Below, in pieces: positions 16,543 through 26,485 of a stretch of 64,000 nt of DNA (positions within the stretch are counted from its first letter, which is position 1; the number at the start of each line of letters is the position of its first letter). The translations under genes and the position numbers were made by a program. The notes under the pieces were generated by a model. That model saw nothing but the letters and a program-made list of their open reading frames with translations. It did no database searches and was not told where the DNA came from. The stretch is from Bermanella sp044597725 (GTDB taxonomy: Bacteria > Pseudomonadota > Gammaproteobacteria > Pseudomonadales > Oceanobacteraceae): assembly GCF_044597725.1 (NCBI RefSeq), contig NZ_CP139003.1:1116001-1180000 (forward strand), written 5' to 3'.

Positions 16543-16555
16543 CGAGTAAAAGTGA

Positions 16556-18022
16556 TTAATTTATGAGTGGGCCAATGGTTTGATAACCATTACTCGCAGT
16601 GAAAATGATGTCCTCATCCCGCTGCTCGGCAATTTGCGTATCCGGTTGGTCACGCCACACAAGTAGATCATAAAAACGGCGAATGTTTTGTACATATTTA
16701 ACGGGTTCGTGGCCACGGGCATAGCCGTGTCGAGTATGCTTATACCATTTCTTTTGTGCCAGTAAGGGCAGGCGTTCTTTCACATCCATCCATCGTTCTG
16801 GGTCGCCACCTTGTTTCGCGGTAATATCTTGGGCATCTCGAACGTGTCCTGCGCCCACATTATAAGATGCCAATGCTAGCCAGGTCCGGTCTGGTTCGGC
16901 TATATGCTCAAAGCGGTTATGCAGCTTGGCAAAATAGGCACTGCCACCCTCAATACTTTGTGTTGGGTCTAAACGGTTTTTAACACCGACTTCTTTTGCT
17001 GTGTTCAGGGTTAACATCATTAACCCACGCACCCCTGTGCGAGATCGGGCATGGGGACGCCAATGACTTTCTTGATAGCCAATAGCTGCTAGCAGGCGCC
17101 AATCCAACATATGTTCAGTGGCTTGTTCTTGAAATAAGTTTTGATATTTATGCAGGCGTTCATCAGCTTGTTGCAAGAATGTTAGCGTACCGACGTTATC
17201 GAATTGGCGTAAGTGTCCATAGTGGCGCTCTTCTAATTGCGAAAGTAGGCCTGTTTCACGAATGCCGTTAAAGAAGTCTCGGGCTTTGGCTATTAATGTA
17301 TGGTCGCTGTATTTGGCGAAGGCCCAAGCTAATTGCTGCTCTTCCCCCAGAGTAAATGCACTAGCCACATTCGGGTAAAAGTTATCAATTGCGTCTAATT
17401 CATTACTGTCTACTATGGTGTAGTCAATCTCGCCACTTTCCACCATCTGGACTAATTCCACCACTTCGGCATCATTGCGTTCCATCCAGCTCAATTTAGG
17501 CAAATGATTTTTTTGAATATCACGTAGATATTGAGAGTGGCTCGAATCGGCAATGACCACAATTCGTTTGCCCACTAAATCTTCAATATTTTGAGGTCGG
17601 CCTGAGCCAACTCGGTACACTAGTTTTTGCGTGACGTTCATATAACTGTCAGCAAATGTCACATGCTTTTCACGCTCGTTGGTGACAGTTAAACCGGCTG
17701 CAGCCATGGCCACATTACCTGAGGCAACTTGGTTAAGTAGGTCGTCTAAGGTATGAGCCACTTTTACTTCAAGCTCGACACCTAAATAATCGGCAAACAT
17801 GGAGGCTAGCTCATATTCAAAACCGGCAGGTTGGTCTTTATCTTCGTAATAGGTGGTTGGGCTATTGCGGGTAATAATGGTCAGCTTGCCACGTTCCATG
17901 ATGTCACTGTAGCCATGTTTGTTGCCACTGGCCAAAATCATAATGGTAGTGACGCATGCTAAGCAGACAGCAAAACATGCTTTGAGGAGCCATTGGCGCT
18001 TGGATACCGCTGATTCTGTCAT
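16556..18022 (-). CDS. mltF: Membrane-bound lytic murein transglycosylase F
   Basis: This 488-residue protein has an N-terminal signal or anchor segment (about residues 9-31), a periplasmic solute-binding (SBP_bac_3) domain at roughly 45-270, and a lytic transglycosylase (SLT) domain at roughly 300-440. The catalytic Glu is Glu318 in AAIGYQESHW, followed by GVRGLMMLT and the ASYNVGAGHV motif. MltF cleaves peptidoglycan glycan strands with formation of anhydromuramic ends; the solute-binding part is thought to regulate activity through muropeptides. Divergence from purL is the usual arrangement. ATG 18022 follows a GGAGGA site. Confidence 0.95.
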   Translation of the reverse strand: MTESAVSKRQWLLKACFAVCLACVTTIMILASGNKHGYSDIMERGKLTIITRNSPTTYYEDKDQPAGFEYELASMFADYLGVELEVKVAHTLDDLLNQVASGNVAMAAAGLTVTNEREKHVTFADSYMNVTQKLVYRVGSGRPQNIEDLVGKRIVVIADSSHSQYLRDIQKNHLPKLSWMERNDAEVVELVQMVESGEIDYTIVDSNELDAIDNFYPNVASAFTLGEEQQLAWAFAKYSDHTLIAKARDFFNGIRETGLLSQLEERHYGHLRQFDNVGTLTFLQQADERLHKYQNLFQEQATEHMLDWRLLAAIGYQESHWRPHARSRTGVRGLMMLTLNTAKEVGVKNRLDPTQSIEGGSAYFAKLHNRFEHIAEPDRTWLALASYNVGAGHVRDAQDITAKQGGDPERWMDVKERLPLLAQKKWYKHTRHGYARGHEPVKYVQNIRRFYDLLVWRDQPDTQIAEQRDEDIIFTASNGYQTIGPLIN

Positions 18023-18136
18023 CGCTCCTCCTTATTTGTCTCAGATTTAATCATCAGGTAATGATTATGATATTTTGTAAAGTGTGATACATGTCATATT
18101 TTATGGGTAAACAGTGGGATCACAAAATAGTCTTGT

Positions 18137-18165
18137 TTGACAATTTTGACTTAAATCCACATAAA
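18137..18165 (+). promoter_or_regulatory. Putative sigma-70 promoter for purL
   Basis: TTGACA, a 17-bp spacer and CATAAA lie about 225 bp upstream of purL in the 368-bp gap 18023-18390. No recognisable PurR operator was seen. A GGAGG at 18222 is not followed by a usable open frame. The gap holds no gene I can support. Confidence 0.4.
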
Positions 18166-18390
18166 TGCCGCCAATCCCGCGTGGTTGTTGATGTGTTATC
18201 TTTTATATCATTTTGTTATAAGGAGGTAAAAACAAGGATTTTTGACGTTTCTACTCATGTGATCGTACCTGATATCGGTTTAGCTAAATAAAGCACAGGT
18301 ATTAAGGATTGGCTCTGGTGGGGTTTGCTTGTTTCCAGTAGAATTAGCGCCTTCATTTTTTCACCACTTTACTCAGTAGGCCTAACAGCA

Positions 18391-21300
18391 ATGCTCAAAC
18401 TGTCCGGTGCCCCTGCACTTTCCGCTTTTCGCCGTGAAAAGCTGTTAAGCAAAATCCAACAAACCAATGCCCAAGTGTCTTCAGTTTATGCTGAATACAT
18501 CCACTTTGTGGATGTGCACGAGACCTTAACTGAAACCGAAACGCAAGTGCTTGATCGTATTTTGCGTTATGGCCCTCAAGTTAATACGCAAAAACCATCA
18601 GGTTCAATGGTCTTGGTTGTTCCTCGTATTGGTACGATTAGCCCTTGGTCGTCTAAAGCAACCGATATTGCCCATAATTGCGGCTTAAGCAAAATTAAGC
18701 GTATTGAACGCGGTATAGCGTATTGGGTTGAAGGTGCGCACGATTTATCCGCGTTAAAACCATGTCTATACGATCGCATGGTAGAAACGACTATGGACTC
18801 ATTTGATCAAGCCAGTGCGTTGTTTTCTCAAGCTGATCCTGCGCCTATGTCGCAAGTCGATATTTTAGTAGAAGGTCGGTCCGCTCTAGTTGAGGCAAAT
18901 AAAAACTTAGGCTTAGCCCTAGCCGATGATGAAATTGACTACCTTTATGAAAACTACCTTAAGCTTGAGCGTAATCCCAACGATATAGAGCTTATGATGT
19001 TCGCGCAGGCAAACTCCGAACATTGTCGTCATAAGATTTTTAACGCAAGTTGGGATATTGATGGTGAAGCTCAGGAAAAATCGTTGTTCCAAATGATTAA
19101 AAACACCTATGAGTGTTACAACGAAAATATTCTTTCTGCTTATAAAGATAACGCTTCAGTAATTTGTGGTCACACTGCAGGCCGTTTTTTCCCGGCCCCT
19201 GATACTAAGACGTACCAGTATCATCAGGAGCCAATGCATATCCTGATGAAAGTAGAAACCCATAACCATCCAACCGCCATTGCGCCATTCTCCGGTGCGG
19301 CAACCGGTTCAGGTGGTGAAATACGTGATGAAGGTGCAACAGGTATTGGTTCAAAGCCCAAAGCAGGCTTAACTGGTTTTACCGTTTCCGACTTAAATAT
19401 TCCGGGTTATCAACAGCCTTGGGAAAGCAATTATGGTCGTCCTAGCCGCATCGCTTCTGCGTTAGATATTATGCTAGAAGGCCCCATTGGTGGAGCGGCA
19501 TTTAATAACGAATTCGGTCGACCTAATTTATGTGGCTATTTTCGTACCTTTGAAGACCGTATTGTAAGCGGGACTGACGACGAAGTTCGTGGGTATCATA
19601 AGCCAATCATGATTGCCGGTGGTTACGGTAATATTCGTGAAGAACACGTACAGAAAAAAGACATTCCGGTGGGCGGTAAGCTTATCGTGCTAGGTGGCCC
19701 AGCCATGCAAATTGGCTTAGGTGGTGGTGCGGCATCGTCGGTGGATACCGGTGAATCTAATGAAGACTTAGATTTTGCATCGGTACAACGAGGTAACCCT
19801 GAAATGGAGCGTCGTTGCCAAGAAGTTATCGACCGTTGTTGGCAGCTAGGTGATAACAATCCTATTGTATTTATCCATGACGTAGGCGCCGGTGGTTTAT
19901 CCAATGCGTTTCCTGAGTTGGTAAGTGATGCCGGGCGAGGCGGTCGATTTGAGTTGCGTAATGTGCCTAACGATGAGCCGGGCATGAGTCCATTGGCTAT
20001 TTGGTGTAATGAATCTCAAGAGCGTTATGTATTATCAGTAGCGCCGGAGAATCTTGCGGCATTTAAAGATATTTGTGAGCGTGAACGCTGCCCGTTTGCC
20101 GTAATTGGTGAAGCCACCGAAGAAGAGCACTTAACTGTAACTGATGAGCATTTTGAAGACTCACCGGTAGATCTTCCGCTGCAAGTTTTATTAGGTAAAA
20201 CTCCACGTATGCATCGTGATGCAAAAGCCAAAAAACTTGATTTGCCAGCCGTTTGTTATCAAGGCATTGAGTTAAAAGAGGCGGCTGAGCGCATTTTGCA
20301 ATTACCAGCCGTTGCCAGTAAAAGCTTTTTAATCACCATTGGTGATCGCTCAATTACGGGTACGGTTGCGCGGGACCAATTTGTTGGTCCATGGCAAGTT
20401 CCTGTAGCCGATGTGGCAGTGACCACGGCATCGTATGATGGTTATGTAGGTGAAGCCATGGCCATGGGTGAGCGTACGCCAGCGGCTATTATTAATGGCC
20501 CTGCTTCCGGTCGCATGGCGGTAGGTGAAGTGGTGACTAATATTGCTGCGGCCAATATTGCACAGTTAAAGGATGTGAAGTTATCGGCTAACTGGATGTG
20601 TGCCGCTGGTCACGACGGTGAAGACGAAAAACTGTATCAAACGGTCAAAGCCGTAGGTATGGAATTGTGTCCTGAGTTAGGTTTAACCATTCCGGTTGGA
20701 AAAGACTCTATGTCTATGAAAACCAAATGGAATGATGAGCAAAGTGGTGAAGAGAAAACGGTTACCGCGCCATTGTCTTTGGTTGTAACAGGTTTTGCAC
20801 CTGTATCCGATGTGCGCAAGACACTGACACCTCAATTACGTGCTGATGATGAAGAGACAGATTTAATATTGATCGACTTAGGTCGTGGGCAAAACCGCAT
20901 GGGGGCGTCAGCGTTTACTCAGGTATTTGATCAGATAGGTAATCAGGTTCCAGATGTTGATCAAGCTGAAGATCTGAAGGCCTTCTTTGCCGTGATTCAA
21001 GGGCTTAATCAAGATGAAAAACTACTTGCATACCATGACCGCAGTGATGGTGGTTTGTGGGCAACCTTGACTGAAATGAGTTTTGCAGGTCATGTGGGTA
21101 TTGATATTAAGCTAGATGCCTTAGCTGATAATACTGATGACATTATGCCTGCTTTATTTTCTGAAGAGTTAGGTGGTGTTATTCAGGTGCGTCAATCTGA
21201 TACTGAATATGTATTGGCGCAGTTGACGGCAGCAGGGCTTGGTGACTGCACGCAAGTAGTGGCAGAATTAAATGACCAAGATGCTGTTAACGTGATATTT

Positions 21301-22281
21301 AATGGTGAAACTCTTTACTCCGAAAGCCGTGCTACGTTGCAGCGTTTATGGTCACGTACTTCTTACGAAATTCAATCTCTGCGAGATAATTCAGAGTGTG
21401 CGCAGCAAGAGTTTGATAACTTGTTGGATGTAGACGATCCTGGTTTGCATGCTGAACTTAGTTTTGATGTTGAGCATGATATTACTGAGGGCTTGAAAGC
21501 AGATGCTAAGCCTAAAGTCGCTATTTTGCGTGAGCAAGGTGTGAACGGACAAATCGAAATGGCGGCAGCATTTGATCGCGCCGGTTTTGAAACAGTCGAT
21601 GTTCATATGAGTGATATTTTGGCTGGACGCGTAACCTTAGATAGCTTCCGTGGTTTGGTTGCTTGTGGTGGTTTTTCCTACGGTGATGTTTTAGGTGCAG
21701 GTGAAGGTTGGGCGAAATCAATCTTGTTTAATCAGCTGGCACGTGAACAGTTTAAGTTGTTTTTTGAACGTACCGATACCTTTGCGTTGGGTGTATGTAA
21801 TGGCTGTCAAATGTTGTCTAACTTGCATGAACTTATTCCTGGTGCTGACCACTGGCCACATTTCGTACGTAACCAATCGGAGCAGTTTGAAGCGCGTGTT
21901 GCCATGGTAGAAGTACAAAAAAGCGACTCGATTATGCTAGCGGGAATGGAAGGTTCACGTATGCCAATTGCGGTTGCCCATGGTGAGGGCCATGCTGAAT
22001 TCGCCAATGAAGATGATTTAGCTGCGGTGAATAAACAAGGTGCCATTGCACTGCGTTATGTTGATAACTATGGCATGGTAACTGAGCGTTATCCTTTTAA
22101 CCCTAATGGGTCCACTCAAGGCATAACCGGGCTAACTGCCGCAAATGGCCGAGTTACAATTATGATGCCCCATCCAGAGCGTGTATTTAGAGCTGTGCAA
22201 AATAGCTGTCAGCCTGATGATTGGTCAGAAGATGGTGCATGGATGAGGATGTTTAGAAATGCACGTGCTTGGTGTAAATAA
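18391..22281 (+). CDS. purL: Phosphoribosylformylglycinamidine synthase
   Basis: PurL makes FGAM from FGAR, glutamine and ATP, the fourth step of purine synthesis. It is the large single-chain form (1296 residues; E. coli 1295): an N-terminal domain, two AIRS-like synthase halves (VETHNHPTAIAPF near residue 290, GGAASSVDTGESN near 448) and a C-terminal class I glutaminase. The glutaminase shows the nucleophile in LGVCNGCQML near 1135 and the His/Glu pair in HGEGHAEF. Start 18391 is chosen because MLKLSGAPALSAFR matches the family N-terminus; a TTG frame extending to 18325 adds unlikely sequence. It is monocistronic, ending at a terminator. Confidence 0.97.
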   Translation: MLKLSGAPALSAFRREKLLSKIQQTNAQVSSVYAEYIHFVDVHETLTETETQVLDRILRYGPQVNTQKPSGSMVLVVPRIGTISPWSSKATDIAHNCGLSKIKRIERGIAYWVEGAHDLSALKPCLYDRMVETTMDSFDQASALFSQADPAPMSQVDILVEGRSALVEANKNLGLALADDEIDYLYENYLKLERNPNDIELMMFAQANSEHCRHKIFNASWDIDGEAQEKSLFQMIKNTYECYNENILSAYKDNASVICGHTAGRFFPAPDTKTYQYHQEPMHILMKVETHNHPTAIAPFSGAATGSGGEIRDEGATGIGSKPKAGLTGFTVSDLNIPGYQQPWESNYGRPSRIASALDIMLEGPIGGAAFNNEFGRPNLCGYFRTFEDRIVSGTDDEVRGYHKPIMIAGGYGNIREEHVQKKDIPVGGKLIVLGGPAMQIGLGGGAASSVDTGESNEDLDFASVQRGNPEMERRCQEVIDRCWQLGDNNPIVFIHDVGAGGLSNAFPELVSDAGRGGRFELRNVPNDEPGMSPLAIWCNESQERYVLSVAPENLAAFKDICERERCPFAVIGEATEEEHLTVTDEHFEDSPVDLPLQVLLGKTPRMHRDAKAKKLDLPAVCYQGIELKEAAERILQLPAVASKSFLITIGDRSITGTVARDQFVGPWQVPVADVAVTTASYDGYVGEAMAMGERTPAAIINGPASGRMAVGEVVTNIAAANIAQLKDVKLSANWMCAAGHDGEDEKLYQTVKAVGMELCPELGLTIPVGKDSMSMKTKWNDEQSGEEKTVTAPLSLVVTGFAPVSDVRKTLTPQLRADDEETDLILIDLGRGQNRMGASAFTQVFDQIGNQVPDVDQAEDLKAFFAVIQGLNQDEKLLAYHDRSDGGLWATLTEMSFAGHVGIDIKLDALADNTDDIMPALFSEELGGVIQVRQSDTEYVLAQLTAAGLGDCTQVVAELNDQDAVNVIFNGETLYSESRATLQRLWSRTSYEIQSLRDNSECAQQEFDNLLDVDDPGLHAELSFDVEHDITEGLKADAKPKVAILREQGVNGQIEMAAAFDRAGFETVDVHMSDILAGRVTLDSFRGLVACGGFSYGDVLGAGEGWAKSILFNQLAREQFKLFFERTDTFALGVCNGCQMLSNLHELIPGADHWPHFVRNQSEQFEARVAMVEVQKSDSIMLAGMEGSRMPIAVAHGEGHAEFANEDDLAAVNKQGAIALRYVDNYGMVTERYPFNPNGSTQGITGLTAANGRVTIMMPHPERVFRAVQNSCQPDDWSEDGAWMRMFRNARAWCK

Positions 22282-22314
22282 TCGTTTGTTCTAAAAGTAG
22301 GGCAAACCGTTAAT

Positions 22315-22344
22315 AAAAAAGGCATCCTATGGGATGCCTTTTTT
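22315..22344. terminator. Bidirectional terminator between purL and diaA
   Basis: A6-GGCATCC and GGATGCC-T6 form a stem with a 4-nt loop between the convergent stop codons. Confidence 0.92.
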
Positions 22345-22366
22345 ATGGTTGGTAGGAAGTAATCGC

Positions 22367-22963
22367 TTATTCTTCTAATGGTCCAAATAACTGCCAATCA
22401 ATGAGGTCACATAAGCAATGGATAACAAGCAGGTGAACTTCTTGGATGCGAGCCGTCACATTACTGGGCACGCGGATTTCAATATCATTCGGCTGGTATA
22501 GAGAAGCCATATCACCGCCATTCTTACCTGTTAATGCAACTACGCGCATGTCGCGGTCGTGGGCCGCTTGAATAGCCTGTACCACATTAGCGCTGTTACC
22601 ACTTGTCGAAATGGCAAGCAAGACATCGCCTTCGTTGCCAAGCGCGCGAATTTGCTTAGAGAACACTTCGTTATAGCTGTAGTCGTTAGCGATTGATGTC
22701 ACGGTGGAGCTATCTGTGGTTAAAGCAATAGCAGGTAAGCTTGGACGCTCTCGTTCGAAACGGTTTAATAGTTCGGACGAAAAGTGTTGAGAGTCACCGG
22801 CGCTTCCGCCGTTACCGCAGCTTAAAATTTTACCGCCATTAAGAAGGGCGTTAACCATAGAGTCGCTGGCTTGCTCTATAACAGGCGCCAGCTCCATGAC
22901 AGATTGTTGTTTGGTTTCAATGCTGTCTACAAAATGCTGAGTAATTCTTTCTTGAAATTGCAT
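22367..22963 (-). CDS. diaA: SIS-domain protein, DnaA initiator-associating DiaA / phosphoheptose isomerase GmhA type
   Basis: This 198-residue SIS-domain protein has the phosphosugar-binding pattern CGNGGSAGDSQHFSSEL near residues 49-65 and STSGNSANVVQA near 119-130. Members either isomerise sedoheptulose 7-phosphate for LPS heptose synthesis (GmhA) or bind DnaA and promote replication initiation (DiaA). Gene order (rsmI, lpoA, yraN, then this gene) is that of E. coli diaA, while pseudomonads name the same locus gmhA. Both roles remain possible. The start follows no strong Shine-Dalgarno site, but the chain matches the family from the first residues. Confidence 0.85.
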   Translation of the reverse strand: MQFQERITQHFVDSIETKQQSVMELAPVIEQASDSMVNALLNGGKILSCGNGGSAGDSQHFSSELLNRFERERPSLPAIALTTDSSTVTSIANDYSYNEVFSKQIRALGNEGDVLLAISTSGNSANVVQAIQAAHDRDMRVVALTGKNGGDMASLYQPNDIEIRVPSNVTARIQEVHLLVIHCLCDLIDWQLFGPLEE

Positions 22964-23039
22964 AATAATAGCGTCTCTAAGTTTAGCTCTGGCTTATAAA
23001 GCTTGTGTACTGGTGCCAGTTTCGCACAATTTGCGGGGA

Positions 23040-23411
23040 TTAAGCCAGTGCATTTTTGATCCAATTGGGAGCTCCCTTTTCTCCCTCAAATGTGATCACA
23101 TCGAAGCGACAAGGAGGCGGCCGATTACCAAAGTGTTTTTGTAAATACAGTTGTGCTGCTTTAATGAGGCGGCGCTGTTTGCTTGGAGTGATACTGGTTA
23201 CGGCTCCACCAAACTGTTGAGAAGCGCGATAACGCACTTCGACAAACACCAAATAATTCTTATCTTTCATTACCAGATCAAGCTCGCCAACTTTAAAGTT
23301 AACGTTTTTCTCTATGGTTTCCATACCCTGTTGATGTAGAAATCGTTGAGCAAGCTCTTCAAAAAACTGACCTGTTTGGGTTTTATTGAAGCCCTCGTTG
23401 TTGTTCCACAT
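23040..23411 (-). CDS. yraN: UPF0102 protein YraN (putative endonuclease fold)
   Basis: This 123-residue UPF0102 protein has a restriction-endonuclease-like core: EELAQRFLHQQG near residue 18, then GELDLVMKDKNYLVFVEVRY with the Asp and Glu-x-Lys-type residues of the PD-(D/E)xK fold (here EVR in place of EVK). The biochemical role is not settled in any organism. Start 23411 has AGGAG nine bases ahead and overlaps the end of lpoA by 29 bp, consistent with translational coupling. A frame open to 23495 lies inside lpoA and is not family-like. Confidence 0.9.
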   Translation of the reverse strand: MWNNNEGFNKTQTGQFFEELAQRFLHQQGMETIEKNVNFKVGELDLVMKDKNYLVFVEVRYRASQQFGGAVTSITPSKQRRLIKAAQLYLQKHFGNRPPPCRFDVITFEGEKGAPNWIKNALA

Positions 23412-25185
23412 GCCCGACCACTCCTTGTGTTTTTTGTACGATTCCATTTTTAAACTGTGCGAATGAAAGCTGGCGAACAATCTGTCCATAATCATCCATG
23501 GCTAATCGACCGGTATGTCCAGGAATTCGACTATGACGCAAAATTTTGATTTGCTCTAAGCGAGGGTAAAGCGTAAAAGCATCTGCTCCCATAGCATAAA
23601 GTCGGTCTAAGCTACCTTGTGCTTGGCTCCATAGCTGTTTGACAGTTTGTCTCAGCGGAGGGTTATCTAATATCCATGGGATATCGCAAAACATAACACC
23701 ATTTAAATCACTGTCTTTAGAGCGCGAAGGACTGCCAGAGTATACTTGGCTTGTAGCAATCATGGGTAAATCTTGGGCAAAGTTAAAAGCCAGAGTGGGT
23801 TTGATTTGTCGAGCCTGCTGTGGCAGTGCTGCAACAAAGATGAAATCAACATCTTGTCGACGGCGAGGTTGAAATTCTAAACGGGTACGAAGCTGACGAC
23901 GTATATCTGCTGCCCGTCGCTCACTATCATCAATTGAAAGCAATTGACGAATTACCTTGTTGTAATCCCCCGTGCCTTTGAAAAACTGAGCTTCCACAAG
24001 GGCTCCACCTTGTGCTTGCCATGATTGGCTAAATCGATAAAACACACGTTCACCCCAAGAGCCTTCAGGTACAAGCGCCACTGCACTTTGGAAACCCTTC
24101 TGCCTAGCAAATTGTGCGCTTAGTTCCGCTTCATCTTCTACTGCCAGTCCAAATTGGTAGAGCTGGGCTGGGTTTTCAGTAAAGTCTCGTTGTCCATAAT
24201 TTAGTGCTAACGTTGGAACAGGCAATCGGCTCTCTTGTTGTAAGCGTTCAACTGAGGTTTTAGTCAGAGGGCCGATGACCAGTTCATTGCCATCTAATAT
24301 AGCTTGTTTGTATAGGGTCCAGAAATCTCCCGTGCTGGTATCGTAAACCTTTACGCGGGGAACACTCGCTCCGGCGTTAACCGCTTCGTAATAAGCCGCG
24401 AAAAAGCCGTCACGAATAGCTTGTCCAGTGCGCGCTAACTTGCCGTCTAAAGGCAACATTAAAGCGATGAAATCGGCTTTGTTATCGACAACATCTTCAA
24501 GTTGGTCGAGTTCACCGGGTAATTCTTTGGCGGCAGGATGGCTGCTAAATTGAGCTTGCCAAATGCGTAGGTTGCTAAGTTGACGGTCGAGGTCCATTTG
24601 ATTCTTTTTGACCACAAGAGCCAGCGCTAGCCAACCTTTAAATAGGGATGTTTGTGTTTTTTCGCTAAGCGTTTCCAGCTCAGTAGTTTCTGCTTGCAGT
24701 AGGCTTGCCCAGATACCCTGGTGGTTTTGCACATAGTTATCACCTGATAAAACCCCAGATAAGAACATCCGCTCGCGGGCGCTGGCAATAAATGAACCTT
24801 TTAAATACAAGGCTTGGGCACGCAGAAAACCACTTTCGTGTTGAGGGATTTCGGGTATTTTTTCAAATGCGCCGGGGTCAACGGCGTTTAATGCAGTAAT
24901 GGCCTCATCGCCACGGCCGAGAGCAATAGCAAGCCTCGCTTTTAACCAATAAAAGCGAATTTGGTCGTCAGCGCTTAAACTTAGAACATCAATTTCTTGG
25001 ATTGCCTTATCGGCATCAATCAAGCTATCCATAGCCAGATGCTGTTGAATGACTGATAATGGACCTTCTTGGACAAATTCTAAATCAGATCCAGTTTGAC
25101 GAGGTTGGGTTGAACAGCCACTGAGCATAATCAGTGTTGTACTTAATGTAATTAACAGAACTTTCAACATAGCTTGATCAGTCAT
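23383..25185 (-). CDS. lpoA: Penicillin-binding protein activator LpoA (outer membrane lipoprotein)
   Basis: LpoA is an outer-membrane lipoprotein that reaches through the periplasm to activate PBP1A during peptidoglycan synthesis. The 600-residue chain starts at 25185 (AGGAT five bases upstream) with a lipoprotein signal ending in LIMLSGC, the Cys being about residue 25. An N-terminal TPR-like helical domain covers roughly residues 30-245, and a C-terminal LppC/periplasmic-binding-protein-like domain runs from about 250 (ADFIALMLPLDGKL, VIGPLTKTSVERL). It is divergent from rsmI (22 bp between starts) and overlaps yraN, as in E. coli. Confidence 0.94.
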   Translation of the reverse strand: MTDQAMLKVLLITLSTTLIMLSGCSTQPRQTGSDLEFVQEGPLSVIQQHLAMDSLIDADKAIQEIDVLSLSADDQIRFYWLKARLAIALGRGDEAITALNAVDPGAFEKIPEIPQHESGFLRAQALYLKGSFIASARERMFLSGVLSGDNYVQNHQGIWASLLQAETTELETLSEKTQTSLFKGWLALALVVKKNQMDLDRQLSNLRIWQAQFSSHPAAKELPGELDQLEDVVDNKADFIALMLPLDGKLARTGQAIRDGFFAAYYEAVNAGASVPRVKVYDTSTGDFWTLYKQAILDGNELVIGPLTKTSVERLQQESRLPVPTLALNYGQRDFTENPAQLYQFGLAVEDEAELSAQFARQKGFQSAVALVPEGSWGERVFYRFSQSWQAQGGALVEAQFFKGTGDYNKVIRQLLSIDDSERRAADIRRQLRTRLEFQPRRRQDVDFIFVAALPQQARQIKPTLAFNFAQDLPMIATSQVYSGSPSRSKDSDLNGVMFCDIPWILDNPPLRQTVKQLWSQAQGSLDRLYAMGADAFTLYPRLEQIKILRHSRIPGHTGRLAMDDYGQIVRQLSFAQFKNGIVQKTQGVVGHVEQQRGLQ

Positions 25186-25207
25186 CGATATCCTAAAGGC
25201 GAGCATT

Positions 25208-26050
25208 ATGGCAGAAAATAAGCTCTATGTGGTGGCTACACCCATAGGAAATTTGGCAGACATCACACAAAGGGCGGTGGATGTATTAAAAACTGTCGAC
25301 TTGGTCGCGTGTGAAGATACTCGCCACAGTAAAAGACTGCTAAATCACCTTGAAATTAGTAAGCCTTTGTTGGCCGCCCATGATCATAACGAAGGTCAGG
25401 CTGCGCAAACAATTATTGCCAAATTAGAGCAAGGAATGAATGTTGCCTTGGTCAGTGACGCTGGTACTCCGCTAATCGCTGACCCAGGCTACCATATTGC
25501 GCAAGCCGTCATTGCAGCTGGGTTTGACGTGGTTCCTATCCCAGGAAGTTGCGCCATTATAGTAGCGCTCATGGGTTCTGCTTTACCCACTGATCGCTTT
25601 TTATTTGATGGTTTTTTACCCGGTAAATCCCATGGCCGGCAGCAGTATTTCGCTAGTATAAAATCGCAAGAGCGAACCATTGTGGTTTATGAGTCCCCGC
25701 ACCGTATTCTTGCTGCTCTTGAGGATATGCAGGAAGTACTAGGAAGTGATCGAGAAATAGTGATTGCTCGAGAGTTAACTAAAACATTTGAGACGTTTTT
25801 GCGTGGTACAGTGGCCCATGTTAGTGATGTCATGAAAGCGGATAGTAACCAGCTTAAAGGTGAGTTTGTTGTCGTAATTAAAGGTGCAATACCGGCCAAG
25901 AAACAGGAAGTCAGTGATGAAGCAATTCGGCTGACTCTATTGCTGGCCGACGAGCTGCCTATGAAAAAGGCCGCAGCTATCGCCGCGCAATATACAGGGC
26001 ATAAAAAGAATCAATTATATCAATTAGCGTTAGAGGCAAAATCTGCTTGA
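25208..26050 (+). CDS. rsmI: 16S rRNA (cytidine(1402)-2'-O)-methyltransferase RsmI
   Basis: This 280-residue tetrapyrrole-methylase-fold enzyme 2'-O-methylates C1402 in the ribosomal P-site using S-adenosylmethionine. Family signatures are VVATPIGNLADIT at residues 7-19, ACEDTRHSKRLL near 36-47, SDAGTPLIADPG near 83-94 and VYESPHRI near 158-165. The C-terminal helical domain is complete. It is followed within 32 bp by the RNase P RNA gene, whose promoter overlaps the end of this gene. Confidence 0.96.
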   Translation: MAENKLYVVATPIGNLADITQRAVDVLKTVDLVACEDTRHSKRLLNHLEISKPLLAAHDHNEGQAAQTIIAKLEQGMNVALVSDAGTPLIADPGYHIAQAVIAAGFDVVPIPGSCAIIVALMGSALPTDRFLFDGFLPGKSHGRQQYFASIKSQERTIVVYESPHRILAALEDMQEVLGSDREIVIARELTKTFETFLRGTVAHVSDVMKADSNQLKGEFVVVIKGAIPAKKQEVSDEAIRLTLLLADELPMKKAAAIAAQYTGHKKNQLYQLALEAKSA

Positions 26051-26074
26051 TAAACCGTTGGATGTGGTTATGCT
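26047..26074 (+). promoter_or_regulatory. rnpB promoter
   Basis: TTGATA, a 16-bp spacer and TATGCT are followed by a GC-rich discriminator (ACGCGCC) and then, 8 bp later, the first base of the P1 stem. The GC-rich discriminator is typical of stable-RNA promoters. The -35 overlaps the rsmI stop codon. Confidence 0.6.
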
Positions 26075-26081
26075 ACGCGCC

Positions 26082-26446
<365 letters not shown>

Positions 26447-26485
26447 TTTTTTATTATTTCAATCCGCCATGCTTTCCGAAAATTA

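Noticed and set aside
18091..18291. 66-codon forward open frame upstream of purL
   Set aside because: No Shine-Dalgarno site before its ATG, no recognisable features, and it covers the likely purL promoter.
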